From Nelumbo lutea (lineage: Eukaryota; Streptophyta; Magnoliopsida; Proteales; Nelumbonaceae): 64,000 nt of DNA. The translations under genes were made by a program, and so were the position numbers. Under the pieces are notes generated by a model. That model did no database searches. It was not told where the DNA came from and was given only the letters and a program-made list of their open reading frames with translations. Shown piece by piece: positions 1 to 12,221 of the stretch; position 1 is the stretch's first letter; every line of letters begins with the position of its first letter. The DNA is taken from the NCBI GenBank assembly GCA_022828595.1, contig JAKGHH010000004.1, positions 57,972,164 to 58,036,163 of the forward strand, in the 5' to 3' direction.

Positions 1-1135
1 TCACCTCCTCTCCTATCTCTAGCTTGGTCACAAGATTCTTTCTTCATCTCCCATTTGCCAAATCATGGAAAAATCTAGTGCTCCCATCACCTTCCTTAAT
101 CCACTTTTGTTTCTTCCCTTAGTAACACCTCTTCCAAATCCTTTTTCAATTGTCTCCTTAACACTTTGTCCTCCTCGGTCAACCCATTTTGAGATTCCTT
201 TACATTCAACTTTTCTATTCGAGAGATTAGGCACAGTTTTTGCTCCTCAATTCTACCAAAATGATCTCTATTCCACTCTTTTATTTTGGCTCTCAACCTT
301 TTTAATTTCTTATGAAAATTGATCCCCTTCCATTTTACCCCCCTCTCCTCCTCACCCCACCATTCCTTCACTTTTTTCACAAAATCTGGATGGGTAGGCC
401 ACATATTTTCAAATCTAAAAGGTTTGGGTCCTGTAAGAAAAAACTTAGTACCTATCTGGATAGGACAGTGATCGGAGGTGACCCTGGGTCATGCTTTAGC
501 AACCAAATTATCCAAACTATTCTCCCAAGCAAGGTTAAATAAGAACCTATCCAACTTCGAACACAAAGGGGTTTCCTAAAGGTTGGACCAGGTGTAACTG
601 GCTTGTAGCAAAGGTATTTCCTTCAATTCACATTCTTTAATAAAACCATTAAATTTCCTCATGCTTGTTGTAATTACTTGTTGGGGATTAACGGTTTCAT
701 CAGAGAATCTAATGACATTAAAATCCCCGCCCAGGCACCAAGGGCCATCCCATAGCCCCTTGATTGCATATAGTTCCTCCCACATCTCATTCCTCTCTCT
801 ATAGGAATTAGGGCCATAAACATTAGATACACACCCATCCTCTACACTCTTACACTTAATGGAAACTGAGAATCTACCTATCAATTCTTCCACTACTTCA
901 CCACATCCTCCCTCTACAGTGTTATGATCCCCCCCAAGGCTCCCCAAGAAGGAGACGAGCTCCAACCAAAACCACTAGACCCCCAACAACTCCTCACCCA
1001 TCTCCCATCTAATTCCATTATTTTGGATTCTTGTAACAACACAATATCGGGTTTTTCCCTTCAGAGTAGGTCTTTGATCACCCTTCTCTTTCTTGCACTC
1101 CCTAACCCTCTTACATTCCAGCTAATAATTTTCAT
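1..1135 (-). pseudogene. LINE AP endonuclease domain and linker to RT (broken)
   Basis: The ORF2 start is probably the ATG whose A is at 1135. It is followed by the hallmark motif SWNVRGLG of plant LINE endonucleases, then LLQESK, GDFNVIRF and YTWSN, the usual conserved blocks of the exonuclease-endonuclease-phosphatase fold that nicks target DNA for target-primed reverse transcription. A TGA stop interrupts the frame about 25 codons in, and the frame is shifted near 940. After about 570 further stops appear, but at 404-96 the linker resumes with NMWPTHPDF and a basic coiled stretch, as is usual between endonuclease and RT. The ORF is not functional. The family is clear; the exact ends are approximate. 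Confidence 0.85.
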
Positions 1136-1178
1136 CGAGACAAAATAGCAAAAAACCCATGAAAAGGCCATAATCTCC

Positions 1179-3743
1179 TCATTTTAGGCCCTTCCTCCTA
1201 TCCCCTCTACCACTAAATTCTAAATCTCCCTCAATGTCTGAGATTAGCCTTTCCACTTCAGATCTTTTTTTCTTCTTTGTTCCTTCCCCCCCCCCTCCTA
1301 ATACAACAATCATCCTCTTTCTTTTCTCCATCCTTTCCAGCCAATGTATGAGAAAGAATTTTACCCTACTCACTTATTTTGGCTACAACATCTCTCTAAG
1401 AATCCTTCCTTTTTTTAGTTCCTCCATCATTGTATAGATCAACTCCCAAACTCTATCCGCCTCCCTCTTACTACTTCCTTCCATCACCCTCTCTCCTCCT
1501 TCCACTATCACCTTCTCTCTTGCACCAAAATCTCCTAGATGGGAAGCTGGAATATCTACTACGGGCATAGCAAACAAGTCAGTACCTAAAAAAGAATTGA
1601 CACCCATACCTAGTATGACAGGGGGGGGTAGGACTAGAATCACTGGAATTGAGTTGCTGACAGGCGACAAATGGTTTTAAGGCCTTTCCCTTTTTGGACA
1701 AAGTTGTGAAGTAGACATGGTGAAAGAATCACTTCCTGATGACCTACCCACATGGAAATCCTTTCTCTGTGTTTCCAACACTAGAATACCCACATCCATC
1801 CTCACGGCCGATTCTTGTCCCTCTCCACCAACATCCTGTAATTCATTAGACTCAGGGTCAGCTCCCTCGATGAAGGGAAGAGGAGCTTTCACAACTGTAG
1901 GACCATTTCTTCGCCATTTCTAGTCTTCCTGCCACCTGTCTCTTCAATCTCTTCCTCTAAAAACAACAGCTCTATATGCAAACTTTCTATTTCAAGTAAA
2001 TCATTGTTGCTTTTCGGAGACAGACTTCCCAAACTTAAAGTTCCGTCTCTATCGGAATCGTCATTGTTGTTTTGTTCACTCAACCAATCTTCAAACCATG
2101 TTTTATTCAAATCACTAGGGTTCAGGAACCTATCTAGTGAGAGATGGTTCGCCATGTTGGATGGGACCCACTGTAGAGAGCCTCGAGACTGAGAGTCTTG
2201 AGATTTTGCGCCTAAACTATTTGACCGTAAGGAGGGATTCGGGGTAGAAGAAGATAGACGCTTAATCTTGTCTATCAGCTCATCCCTCCTCTCAGTCACG
2301 TGCTTACTTAAAGGGTCCCTTGGCCCATCTGTCTTGTAAAGGGCCTTGGGCTTAAAACTTGTAATATAAGAAGCCAGCTTTAAAACCTTTACTTGAGTTG
2401 CCTTCTCCGGCCCACCAGAAAAGGGATCCACTCGATTGGGCCCATTTTCTAAGTCTTTTCCTCCCACATGACCTCTTAACAAATCACGCCCCCCCTATTT
2501 TAATGGTCAAACCAGCAACCTTCCCTGTCTGAGGTTGTTGGTTCAGCCCTCTCCCTTTAGACACTGGTATATTTTTGTCTATTTCCCCTGACACCACTTG
2601 CGCAAAAGATCTGCCATTTGTCATAGCATTTTCTTGCTTTCTATAGGTTTGACCTTTCATCTGCCCCAAAGCTTTTTGGCTTCCCAGAATTTGTTGGCCC
2701 TTTTTAGTGAACCATTCCTTCCCATTTGAATTAACCAATCTCACAAGTCCACATAATGCTTCTTCTTCCTCCTCCCCTCCTACCATACAAGCCTCCTTCC
2801 ACAGCCCTGCTTCAATGGAGGATGCTAGCCACACGGAGACAAAACTCTCCTCTGTTCGTAGCTCTACCTTTCGTGGAATGTCTTCTGGCTTCACACCACT
2901 TAGCAAGATTGCTACTGAATAAAGATCACTCCAGAAAGCTCCTTTCAAGATTCCTCCACACAACACTGCTATAGACTCTACTACTTCTTGTTTCCACATA
3001 TGAAATGGCAAGCCTATTACACGCACCACCACACCATCTTCGACAAATAGATCCTTGGAGTTGGATGTTGGATTCCATTTAAAGACTGAATGATCCGAAA
3101 TCAGCCTCAACATTGACAGCTGATATTTCTAATTCATTCTCTACTAGATCTAGGAGGGCTTTACAGTTATCGAAGGGGGTTACTATGAAGACACTCGTCA
3201 GCTTCATCTGGTTGCCAATAAGTCAGCTACCCTCCTCCAATCATTAACCTTTTCCTTGGCTTGTATCATAAACTTACTATCCCACTCTTCTCTCTCTAGA
3301 CCTCCCACCATTCTGCATTGGCCTTTTGTTTTTGCCATGACCACTGGCCCTTGTTCTACCCTATTGTTGTTGAGATATGCCTTATCCTCCCTTATGGAGG
3401 CTTTTTTATCATTTGCTACTCTTTGAGCTAAAAACTCTTTGAGCAACCAGTCAACTTCCCCCCATCCTTGGCTTTGTTTTCCTGCTGGTAGACATACCAG
3501 TTGCCTTCGTCCCTTACCAAAAAATTCAGCCAAAAAATATCTTCTCCCTTCTAATGTACTAAAATCCTGCCAGTTTATCCGCTTACCTTTTGAATAGGCT
3601 CCAGCTATGAACTCTCTTAGCCACTCGATCACTTCTAATCCTTCCAGCAATATTGTACCCTTTTTCGCTTCCCTTACCTTCAGGCTTATCTTCCCCTTGA
3701 TTCTCATCTCTTCGAATAGGAAATTTTTAGCTTCGAACAACAT
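1179..3743 (-). pseudogene. LINE ORF1 protein (DUF4283-like), frameshifted
   Basis: The probable start is the ATG with A at 3743, giving MLFEAKNFLFEE. The coding sequence continues through open segments at 3743-3204, 3113-2484, 2482-1889, 1892-1677 and 1670-1383, with 1373-1179 last. The second segment has the VIGLPFHMW...IAVLCGG pattern typical of the DUF4283 RNA-binding region of plant LINE ORF1. The later segments are charged and serine-rich and lack an obvious zinc knuckle. ORF1 products bind LINE RNA. At least four frame changes and stops mean no full protein can be made. Identification rests on pattern and on the endonuclease next to it. Confidence 0.75.
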
Positions 3744-3763
3744 TACCAAATCGGGGGTTCTCG

Positions 3764-3930
3764 GAGCTTCGGTGAGCAAGCAAAGAAAGAAAACATCGGC
3801 TGAGGCGCAAGGCACATCAAGCGCACTAGGCGTGCGCCTTTTGAAAGGGCTACACCTAGGACCTAGGTGAGGCGCATATCCTAAAATGCGCCTCGCCAAT
3901 GCACCTAAGGCACGCCTTTTAAATCACTAG
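3764..3930. mobile_element. Relic of CTAGGCG-rich hAT-type MITE, right end
   Basis: The stretch has repeated GAGGCGC and CCTAGG words and ends in GCCTTTTAAATCACTAG, matching the right terminus of the intact element at 18482-19080 (GCCTTCTAAAACACTG). The left terminus is missing, so only a fragment remains against the LINE 5' end. Confidence 0.6.
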
Positions 3931-3990
3931 AGAAACCCAACAGAGGCGATGCAAGATGGCAAAGTCTTATTAAGGTTCCAACTAGTGAGT
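3904..3990 (+). repeat. 87-bp direct repeat, left copy, flanking a family A LTR
   Basis: This segment recurs at 5886-5972 with three mismatches over 87 bases. It runs from inside the MITE end into a gypsy integrase fragment and stops exactly where the family A LTR begins. LTR elements normally make 4-6 bp duplications, so this length is anomalous. Confidence 0.85.
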
Positions 3991-5885
3991 TGATGTACTT
4001 TTGTTGTACTTTTGTTATTTAGTGGAAATAAATTAATGTACATGTTTGATTCATGTTGTTTGGTATAATTCTGTGTAAAACCCTAAAACTGGACACTTAT
4101 AGAAACTTGTGTTAGTTTTAAATGTTCACAGCCATTGGATAAGTCTAGGGAGATTTATCTTGTCAAGGCTGATACTGATGTGCCACCAAGTGTTGGGATG
4201 GCTTGTTTCGGCCATCAGGGTAAGACCCAAGGCACATGCAGTATGGGATTGCTTGAACCCTTGAATCGGACCAGATTTCCAGTATTGCCCTAGACCTTAG
4301 AGACAGATGGGCAAAATTGGAAAGTTACACCTGACCCCTAGACTCGATTATGACACATCACTAGGTGTCGGATCGGGCTGTCTTTGATGTGTCAATCATT
4401 GAGATCCTTAGTGGGGGTCAAAACCTGGACATGTTGGGGTAGTCTGAGAATTCATTTGAGTGAGTGGTCATAGTGACAGGATCAGCCCCTTTGTCGGACA
4501 ATGGTAATGATCGGGAATGCACTCTCTCTGATGGAAACCAAACTACCGGCAGTTGATTTCAATCGTTGGAATTTTGTTTTGCAAAATTAATATATATATA
4601 TATATATATACGTATATGTACGGTTTCAAAAGATTTGCAAAAGGTTTTCAATCCCGGGATCCATGTGAGTGGAGAGTGCGGCACTGTTCCTTGCAGCCGA
4701 GAGAGAGGTCTTCTCTTGTCGGGCAGTGCTTGATCATTAAGGGCTGAGAGGTTAAGTGTAAGACCATTTAGGATAATACCTGATGGGCTAATCTTGCACC
4801 TGCCCACAGTCCCTGGGTTTTTATAAAATGGCTTGGCCCAAAGACCACTTAATGTAAGTGTTGGGCCCATAGGGTCCATGTGATGGGCTCGAGGGGTCAC
4901 TGAGTCTTTCAGTGAATTCGGCTGGGCCTTGTAATAAAGGTTGGGCCAAACCCATGTTGCTGGTGTGTAGATCAATGCTTGGGTCCCACGCCATACAAAG
5001 AAACCCAACTGGGCAACAGATTGGAAACTGGTTAAACATTGAACACTTAATGGGCCAAAAGCCCATTTCGAACTGGGCTGATATGATCACATGTTCATGG
5101 GGCGAATCTGAGATTAATGTTAGTAAAAGGATTGGGTCTTTAACCTTATCCACTCTAAGAGACCAAATTCAAATTAGATTTGAATCTGGTAACCTCCTGA
5201 TAAGATCAGGAGTTAGCTTAATCTGCATATAGGATTAAGATTATCCCCTATCCAAATACTGATTTGGATTGGGATAACTCCCAAAATATTGGGAGGTTTC
5301 TTAATCAAGAAAAAAGAGGAGAAAACCCTAACAGAAGTATCAGATTTCGAACTAGGGTTTTGTGTATGTAAGAGACACCTACTGCAAATTGAGATTTGAT
5401 CTCTTACAGACTCCAGCGAGAAGAGACAGTTCTGCCCTCTTCGTCCCTGGATTTCTCCTCTAGTAGCCGCCATTCCCTGTTGGAAGATTGGATCTTTGCA
5501 GCAACAGGAAGTCAAGAAATCAGTTCTTGACAACAGTCTTGCAAGAATGACCAAAAAGGTTCGGTGTTCTAGGTTCCTAGAGTATTCTTGCGAAGAATCC
5601 AGTGTGTGGGGCGCACCCTGCTGGTTCCGTTCCATCCACAGTCGTGTCATCTTCAGCAAGAGCGGATCTTGGTTTCTTCTTTGGGCGTGAACACCAACTT
5701 TGGGAGATATTGTTTCTCCGGATCAGGTATAATCTTTCCTACTTCCTTTTGGTTCAGATCTAGTTTGATTATGGTTCAAGTAGAATCCTTGAATAATGTA
5801 TTCTAAATTTAGGGAATTTTTTTAATTCGCCCACCCATTCCGCACTCTTCATGGCATCCATTAGATGGATCCTACCATTCTTTCA
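3991..5885 (+). mobile_element. Family A LTR, solo, 5'-truncated
   Basis: The body starts at TGATGTACTTTTG and lacks the roughly 40-bp TGTTAGACA start seen in the copies at 9719 and 40772. It ends in TTCTTTCA, matching the CTTCA ends of the other copies. No primer-binding site or coding sequence follows, so it is a solo LTR. It contains a TA microsatellite at about 4590-4611. It is flanked by an 87-bp duplication rather than a 5-bp one. Confidence 0.8.
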
Positions 5886-5972
5886 CCTGAGGCACGCCTT
5901 TTAAATCACTAGAGAAACCCAACAGAGGCGATGCAGGATGGCAAAGTCTTATTAAGGTTCCAACTAGTAAGT
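5886..5972 (+). repeat. 87-bp direct repeat, right copy
   Basis: This is the partner of 3904-3990. It starts directly after the LTR end and runs without a break into the gypsy integrase fragment, so this copy looks like the original context. Confidence 0.85.
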
Positions 5973-6218
5973 GTTGTGTTATACCACAGAATGGCAGATG
6001 GAGTCAGGACAAGATGCTTAGGGCCCAAAGAGGCAGAAGTAGTCTTGAACGAAACTCATAGAACTTACTTTGGAGAGGTGACTGCAACACTTTATAGGAG
6101 ACTACAGAGGTTGGGGCATTATTGGCCAGAAATGAAAACATATGCGGCCAAGGCTCAAAACAATTGTGAAAAATGTATACCAGAGGTAGACAATAATGAG
6201 TGCCTCACAGTAGGGTGA
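5931..6218 (+). pseudogene. Ty3/gypsy integrase H2C2 zinc-binding domain fragment
   Basis: The translation shows LYHRMADGVRTRCLGP, then ETH (first His), LGHYWPEM and NNCEKC, the spacing of the His2Cys2 domain at the N-terminus of gypsy integrases. The domain binds zinc and helps integrase multimerise on viral-type DNA ends. There is no integrase core after the last Cys; the frame ends at 6218 after an unrelated tail. It is a fragment, probably the target into which the LTR at 3991-5885 went. Confidence 0.75.
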
Positions 6219-6220
6219 TG

Positions 6221-6320
6221 GAATTTTGACAAACCCAAATGCACTGATACACCTTAGCGATCAAATGCCTTGGCAAAACCAAGAAAATTTTGACAAACCC
6301 AAATGCACTGATACACCTTG
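6221..6320 (+). repeat. 34-bp direct repeat, two copies 66 bp apart
   Basis: AATTTTGACAAACCCAAATG and the 14 bases after it occur at about 6221-6254 and again at about 6287-6320, nearly identical. Origin unknown; it looks like a local slippage or repair duplication. Confidence 0.7.
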
Positions 6321-6329
6321 ACAAAGAAA

Positions 6330-6950
6330 ACCACTAGTAACTATAAGGGTGATGGAATACCACAAGCACTCACTACCTCGAGTAGCGATGAAATAACCAA
6401 GTCAGGCTAAACAGTCCAAATGGACTTCATGCGTGATGGCACACACCATAGTTACACCGGATTCTTAATACATACATAAGTTTGGCACTCCTAGAACGTG
6501 ATGACAATAGCCTGACTACGACAGGCACATCTACAATTGTGATGAGCAATTTGCATACCCCGCTATAGACAATAAACAGCCAAGTGATGTCATAGCAGGC
6601 AGCAACAATAATTTGCCAAAAATATGTGTACAATCAAACACCATGGTTAAGGCAAGAACTAACCAAGTCATCAGGGAACAAATGCTATGACACCCGAATA
6701 GCATTCTAACTCCTTGCCATAACCCAATCATTAGAAACAGATGTTTGTTTTCATAGGATGCATACACAGATTGATTGACAAACAGAATCGCCCATCACAG
6801 GCCTACTTATATTACGCTAAGCCCAATAAGCCTACTAGCACTACGTTCAGCCCGATATCTCGAACGAGTTCAAATCTTATAGCACATTAGAATGCAGAAA
6901 ACAAGAAAGTTGATGAAACACACAATATGAAAATTGTTCTTTTTATTCAA
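6330..6950. other. No recognisable gene
   Basis: Short open frames occur on the minus strand (6427-6767) but show no family pattern, no splice logic and no homology I can name. I see only unassigned sequence here. Confidence 0.5.
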
Positions 6951-7756
6951 AATGGTTCTATACAACAGATAAATACAAAATTCTACTCATACCATTCAGA
7001 CCTCATACGAGCTATCTCCTCCAAGCTCTGTCGTTGCAATCGGATCCTTGATATCTCCTTATCCTCCTCCTCAAATTGCCATATTATTTTCTATTGACTT
7101 GAAGCTTCATCGAGCAAAGCACTCATCTTCTTCATTAGCCTTCGCAAGATTCACCTAGACAATCCTCTGGCGTAGGCAGAGGTCATTGGAAGCTTGTGCA
7201 GTTAGAGATTTTGACTCTTTGTAGCCAACATTCCAGAAAACACGTGCCAAGAGGGCGACTCTCTCCTCTATCCAATCCATTTTGAAGCAAAAAGAGGTGA
7301 ATGATGCATAGGTTCTCATCCAGCGGGCAAAAAGAGACCAATGAGACTTCATCTATCAACTGATCCATAATGTGATTCATCAATGCCACTATAGTATTCA
7401 AAGACGCTACCATGACCACTGGTGGGACATCACCAGTTAGTAACCACCCTTTATGAGATTAATGCCATAGTCTTTGCCACAATCCAAGAAACAACGTACT
7501 TTCGTTCCCACAAACACCCTGAACGAAAATTGGATCAGAGATGGAATATCTAACAAGAACAAGCTCATGCTTTAATTTCAGACTTACCAATGCAAGTTCT
7601 TTAGAATACGACATGGGCTCGACCTGTGTTGACATTTCATCGTCCACCGAATCAGGTTCGGACCGAGTCACTAGGCATACATGTTGCTCCATCGAAGCCT
7701 TGGAAGATTGGAGTCGCACAGCTGAGACCTCTTTCATAAGTTTCAAAATCCTCATG

Positions 7757-7764
7757 GTCAATAG
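7757..7764 (+). repeat. 8-bp target-site duplication, left (GTCAATAG)
   Basis: It is identical to 8424-8431 on the other side of the element, as expected for a hAT-type insertion. Confidence 0.85.
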
Positions 7765-8423
7765 CATAGTATTCAAGGCACCAAGGCGAGGCGAGGCAAC
7801 AAGGTGGCGCCTTGTCACCTAGTTGCCTAGGCGAGCGCCTAGGCTTCACCTAGGCGATGGATTTTTTTTAAGTGAAAAATACATATCCTAGGTAGTTCCC
7901 AAGGTTCCATAACCATCTTTCCTTAATAACTATCCATATTTTTCATAAGAAAATTATAACCTTCATGTTTATGTCTAGAAAATCAACATATTTATGAGAA
8001 GAAAAATAAGAAAGAAAAGAAAATTCATTAAATATGGGGACTGAACCCCAATTTTTGTTATAGGAAAAGAAAAAAGAAAAGGTGGAAGTAGAAGATGTGG
8101 AGGAGGAAATGTGTTGATTAGACAACTTTAAGTTTTGCCCTTACTTATTGGTTCAAATTCTGAAGTCTTTGAGGGTTCTATACAGCAATTAGCAATGTTT
8201 ATGTTGATTAAACCCTAACAAATAAGAAAATAATAAAAAGAAATTAGTTTATAAACACAAAAAATTAATGTTTTTGTTTAATAATTTCTATTTTATAATT
8301 ATAATCTCAAAAAAGTAACAATATAAAAGTATTTTATAGGACAATATACAAAACTGCTAGACGACTGGGTGAGGCGAGCCTCCAAGGGCGCCTTGTCGCC
8401 TAGGCATCGCCTTGACAACTATG
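7765..8423. mobile_element. Non-autonomous hAT-type MITE, 659 bp
   Basis: The termini CATAGTATTCAAGGC and, on the other strand, CATAGTTGTCAAGGC form imperfect inverted repeats and are flanked by the perfect 8-bp duplication GTCAATAG. Both ends carry the CTAGGCG / GAGGCG words also seen at 3764, 9355, 18482 and 26219, while the middle is AT-rich. No transposase is encoded. The 8-bp duplication and terminal repeats support a hAT-superfamily origin. Confidence 0.8.
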
Positions 8424-8431
8424 GTCAATAG
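8424..8431 (+). repeat. 8-bp target-site duplication, right (GTCAATAG)
   Basis: This is a perfect copy of 7757-7764. Confidence 0.85.
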
Positions 8432-9354
8432 GTGCAGACCCCTGCTTGTGCTGAGATTTGGTCACCATATCTCCATGAGACTGCTCGAGCAATACAGCAG
8501 CAGCCCTCTACTCAAGCTCCCCCCTGCTCCTTTCTTCAAGGACAAGGTTTAATTTTCTTCACCCATCCACCAACAACACGAACAGTAGTGACAACAGTAG
8601 GAGGAAATGAGACTACTAATTGCACTAACTGTCTCCGCTCTCTCCCCAACTTCAGGAGAAGAAACTGGGTGGTCCTGATCATCACCCTCAAAAACCCTCT
8701 TTTGGAGCATCACCAACTGGTTGATGCTCTGCATGGGGCACTGAGATGCTGGAAACATGGACCGACTCACCAACTAGCCCAGTACCGATGGCCAAAAAGA
8801 CCAAGGCACTCTCGCAGCCTTGTGCCTTTTCTGAGAAACATGACGATTACTTTCACTGATTTCAACAGAGGACGCTTGCCCTTCCGGTTAGTGCCCAAGA
8901 ACTCCTACTCCTCCGCACCAACTTGAACAATCGAACGAGCACCTGATTAACAGAGGACTTCCTCCTCCCCTTGCTTTGTTGCATTACCCGGTGGCGGGGG
9001 ACATCACGTGACGAGGGTGGGGATCAACAACCATGAATAGTTGCAGCTCACCAAGAAGAGAGCATAGATAACTCTAGCGCACAAACTTGCAAACCTCAAC
9101 CCTCTTGAAACCAGCCAAAGGGAAACGAGAGACACCAAGAAACCCCATGTCGTTTCAACTACTCCAGAAGACATCTTCACCTGTTGATCACAAAAATTGC
9201 GATCCCATATCATCATAATCAAACTAACAGAGAAGTCGATCAGGACGGTAAATCGCCACTTGCACTTCCCCAGCACGATCAAGATAATGCGAGAACCCCC
9301 AGCCAGAGAACGAGATCTCCCCTTCCTCTTCATCTTCCTCCTAACCCCCCTCCT

Positions 9355-9484
9355 CTTAAGGAGGCTTATACCTCTTTGTGTTCGGGAGGCTTACACCCGA
9401 TGCATTCTAAACTACGCCTCACGCCTCTAGGTAGTGAAACGCCTCGCGTCACGCCTCCATGTTTTAAAACATTGTCTACCAGTG
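9355..9484. mobile_element. Relic of CTAGGCG-type hAT element
   Basis: The stretch has repeated ACGCCTC words and ends in CCATGTTTTAAAACATTG, resembling the CAGTGTTTTAAAA terminus of the intact copy at 18482. The other end and the duplication are not visible. Confidence 0.4.
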
Positions 9485-9718
9485 CCCTGGGTGGAAAGTC
9501 ACCTCATCGAGGCATTGGCTCCTTGTTTGCTGAAAAATTATTGCAACTCTGCGCTATGCTCAAAATGCTAGATCAGCATATCAAGGTGATCTTGGTCTGA
9601 CACTCGCCGCGTTCCTACCACATTGATGTTGACTCCCTAGGTGTGTGTGAGGGGGTTGGTCTCCACCTGAGTTGACATCCTTTTAACGAAATCATCCAGC
9701 TTCACCTTCTGTACGAAT
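9485..9718. other. No recognisable feature before the LTR
   Basis: This is unassigned sequence between a hAT relic and the family A LTR. I see no coding pattern. Confidence 0.5.
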
Positions 9719-10240
9719 TGTTAGACAATGTATACCCTCAACTCCAATCAGATTGATGTACTTTTTAACATTTATTGTAAATGAATAAAATGCATACTTG
9801 ATTTCTGTTATTATGGTGTGTTTCTGTGTAATACCCTTAAACTGGATACTTAAGAGACTCGTGTTAGTTTATAATCTTCACGGTCGTTGGATAAACCTCC
9901 CTAGGTTTATCCTACCAAGGCTGACACTAAGGTGTTGCCAAGTCGGTTGGGGTGGCTTGTCTCAGCTGCCAAGGTGAGACTTGAAGCACATGTAGTGTGG
10001 GTTTGCTTGAAACCCTGAACCGGACCATTTTCCAATTATGCCCTGGACCTTGGAGACAGATGGGCAAAACTAGAAAGTTACACCTAACCCCTAGACTCAA
10101 TTATGGTATTGCACTAGGTGTTGGATTGGGTTGTCTTTAATATACCAATAAGTGAGATCCTTAGCGGGGGTCAAAACCTGGGTATGTTGGGACGGTCTGA
10201 GAATTCACCTGATTAGGTGATCGTAGTGGCAGGATTAGCC

Positions 10241-10733
10241 CCTTTGTCCAACAAAGTGAATGATCAAGGAATGCACTTTCTCTAATGGAAACCTAAACTG
10301 CCAGCAGTTAATTTCAAACTTATTGAGATTTGTATTGCAAAATATATTTATAGAGAGATGTACATATATATTATGGTTTCACAAAATGTTTGCAAAAGGG
10401 TTTTAATTCCTAGGATATACGTGAACAGAGAGTGCAACACTGCATCTCGCAGTCGAGGGAGAGGTCCTCTCTTATCGGGTAGTGTTTGATCATTATGGGC
10501 TGAGAGGTTAAGTGTAAGACCATTTAGGGCTTTTACCTGATGAGTTAATCTCACTTAAGTCCATAGTCCTTGGGCCTTCATAAGGTGGCTGGACCAAGGG
10601 ACTATTGCTAGAGAGTACCTTTGTCGAACAAAGTGAATGATCGGGGATGCACTCTCTCTGATGGAAACCAAAACTGTCGGCAATTGATTTCAATCATTGA
10701 AATTTGTTTTGCAAAATATATTTATACATAGAT

Positions 10734-10781
<48 letters not shown>

Positions 10782-10994
10782 CGGTTTCAAAATGTTTGCA
10801 AAAGGTATTAATTCCCAGGATCCATTTGAGTAGAGAATGCAGCACTGTTCCTTACAATCGAGGGAGAGGTCATCTCTTGTCGGGCAGTGTTTGATCATTA
10901 TGGGCTGAGAGGTTAAGTATAAGACCATTGAGAGTAATACCTGATGGGCTAATCTTGCATCTACCCACAGTCCTTGGGTTTTATAAGGTGGCTT
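10241..10994 (+). repeat. Tandem duplication of about 377 bp inside the LTR
   Basis: CCTTTGTC(C/G)AACAAAGTGA begins both units, at 10241 and 10618. The second unit carries a (TA)n tract at about 10747-10779 that is much shorter in the first. Confidence 0.8.
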
Positions 10995-11615
10995 GACCCA
11001 TGGACCATTTAGTGTAAATGTTAGGCCCATTAAGAACCCATGGTGATGGACTCAGAGGTTCGTTGTTTCCTACAGTGAATTCAACCAGGCCTTGTAACAG
11101 AGACTAGGTTGAACCCATGTAGCTGATGTGTAGATCAATGTTTGGGTCCCACGCCATACAAGGATACCCAAATGGGCAACAGTTTGGAGGAAAAGAGAGC
11201 ACATGGACTTAATGGCCCTTAAGCCCAAATCGAACCGGTTTAATTTGATTAATTAAAAGAGGGGCGAATATGGGATTTAGATCAGCAGATAGGATAAGGG
11301 ATTGTCCATATCCACTCGAAGAGTCCAGATCCAAATAGAGGTTTGGATCAGGAAACTCCTAATCAGATTAGGAGGGCTCTGTAGATAAGATAAGGGATTA
11401 TCCTTATATCTTAAAGAGAGTCCATATCCAAATAAAGATTTGGATTAGGAAACTCCAAATAGGATTAGGAGAACCTCTTTAAGGCTATAAAAGGAGGAGG
11501 GTGAACCCCAATTCACCTATTCTGATTATAGATACAAGAGAGAAGACAGCTCCAGTGAGACTAATGCCATCTTCTGCTCTAGCCTTCTCCTACTACTGCC
11601 GCCATTGCCAGTTCG

Positions 11616-12009
11616 TTCTCCACCTGTAGGAGCAATCAAGAAACATTCTTCATATCAGTTTTTGGTGAAAAACTAATCTGACGTCGTGCTCACACACCCT
11701 CCGTCGAATTCTTGTTGAAGAACCAACCACCTACTGATTCTACTCCACCCTACGTTGTGTCATCTTTAGTGGGAGCAGTCTTTGGCGTTTTCCTTGGGCG
11801 TGAACACCTTCATTCTCCACCTGTAGGAGCAATCAAGAAACATTCTTCATATCAGTTTTTGGTGAAAAACTAATCTGACGTCGTGCTCACTCACCCTCCA
11901 TCGAATTCTTGTTGAAGAACCAACCACCTACTGATTCTGCTCCACCCTACGTTGTGTCATCTTTAGTGGGAGCAGTCTTTGGCGTTTTCCTTGGGCGTGA
12001 ACACCTTCG
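11616..12009 (+). repeat. Tandem duplication of about 197 bp inside the LTR
   Basis: The two units starting TTCTCCACCTGTAGG are almost identical, which implies a recent duplication. Confidence 0.85.
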
Positions 12010-12221
12010 TTGGGAGTTACTGTTACTCCGTATTAGGTACATCCCTCTCCTACTTATTGGTTTCATATCTGGTCTGGTTTAGGGTTCAAGATTGATCCTT
12101 GAAAATGCAATTTTCTAAAACAAGGAATGTGATTCCCAGATGGGAGAGAGAAATTTTTGAAATTTCGCCCTACCTACCTATAGGGTTCGGTTATCCATAT
12201 GATGGATCTCTCATCCCTTCA

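Larger units (their letters stand above)
1..3770 (-). mobile_element. Plant LINE (non-LTR retrotransposon), 5' part, running off the left edge
   Basis: Reading right to left, the stretch holds a broken ORF1 and then an AP-type endonuclease followed by the linker that precedes reverse transcriptase in plant LINEs. The reverse transcriptase itself would lie beyond position 1. Several frameshifts and stops show the copy is dead. The right boundary is close to 3770, where the sequence changes into a GC-rich CTAGGCG-type hAT relic. The order ORF1, endonuclease, linker is typical of L1-clade plant LINEs. Confidence 0.85.
6960..9335 (-). pseudogene. Decayed minus-strand coding relic, split by a MITE
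   Basis: Minus-strand frames at 9333-9004, 8773-8549, 7818-7459, 7419-7155 and about 7140-7000 (a charged coiled-coil tail) form a discontinuous coding stretch, once the MITE at 7765-8423 is removed. The segment near 7400 (SLNTIVALMNHIMD) resembles TLNTIAMLMSQVMT at about 62765, and both regions end in charged coiled coils, so the two may be relics of one family. I do not recognise the function. It may be a transposon-encoded accessory protein. Frames are broken and boundaries approximate. Confidence 0.3.
9719..12221 (+). mobile_element. Family A LTR (TGTTAGACA...CTTCA) with internal duplications
   Basis: The LTR starts TGTTAGACAATG and ends CATCCCTTCA. Near its 3' part a GGCTATAAAAGGAGG box (about 11493) precedes the presumed transcript start. 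It is longer than the roughly 1.9-kb norm because two segments are tandemly duplicated: 10241-10617 repeated at 10618-10994, and 11616-11812 repeated at 11813-12009. No primer-binding site follows. I could not find a 5-bp duplication around it. Confidence 0.8.

Noticed and set aside
3764..3899. N-terminal extension of LINE ORF1 through the GC-rich repeat
   Set aside because: The frame is open by chance across a hAT relic; LINE-like protein starts at MLFEAKNFL (3743).
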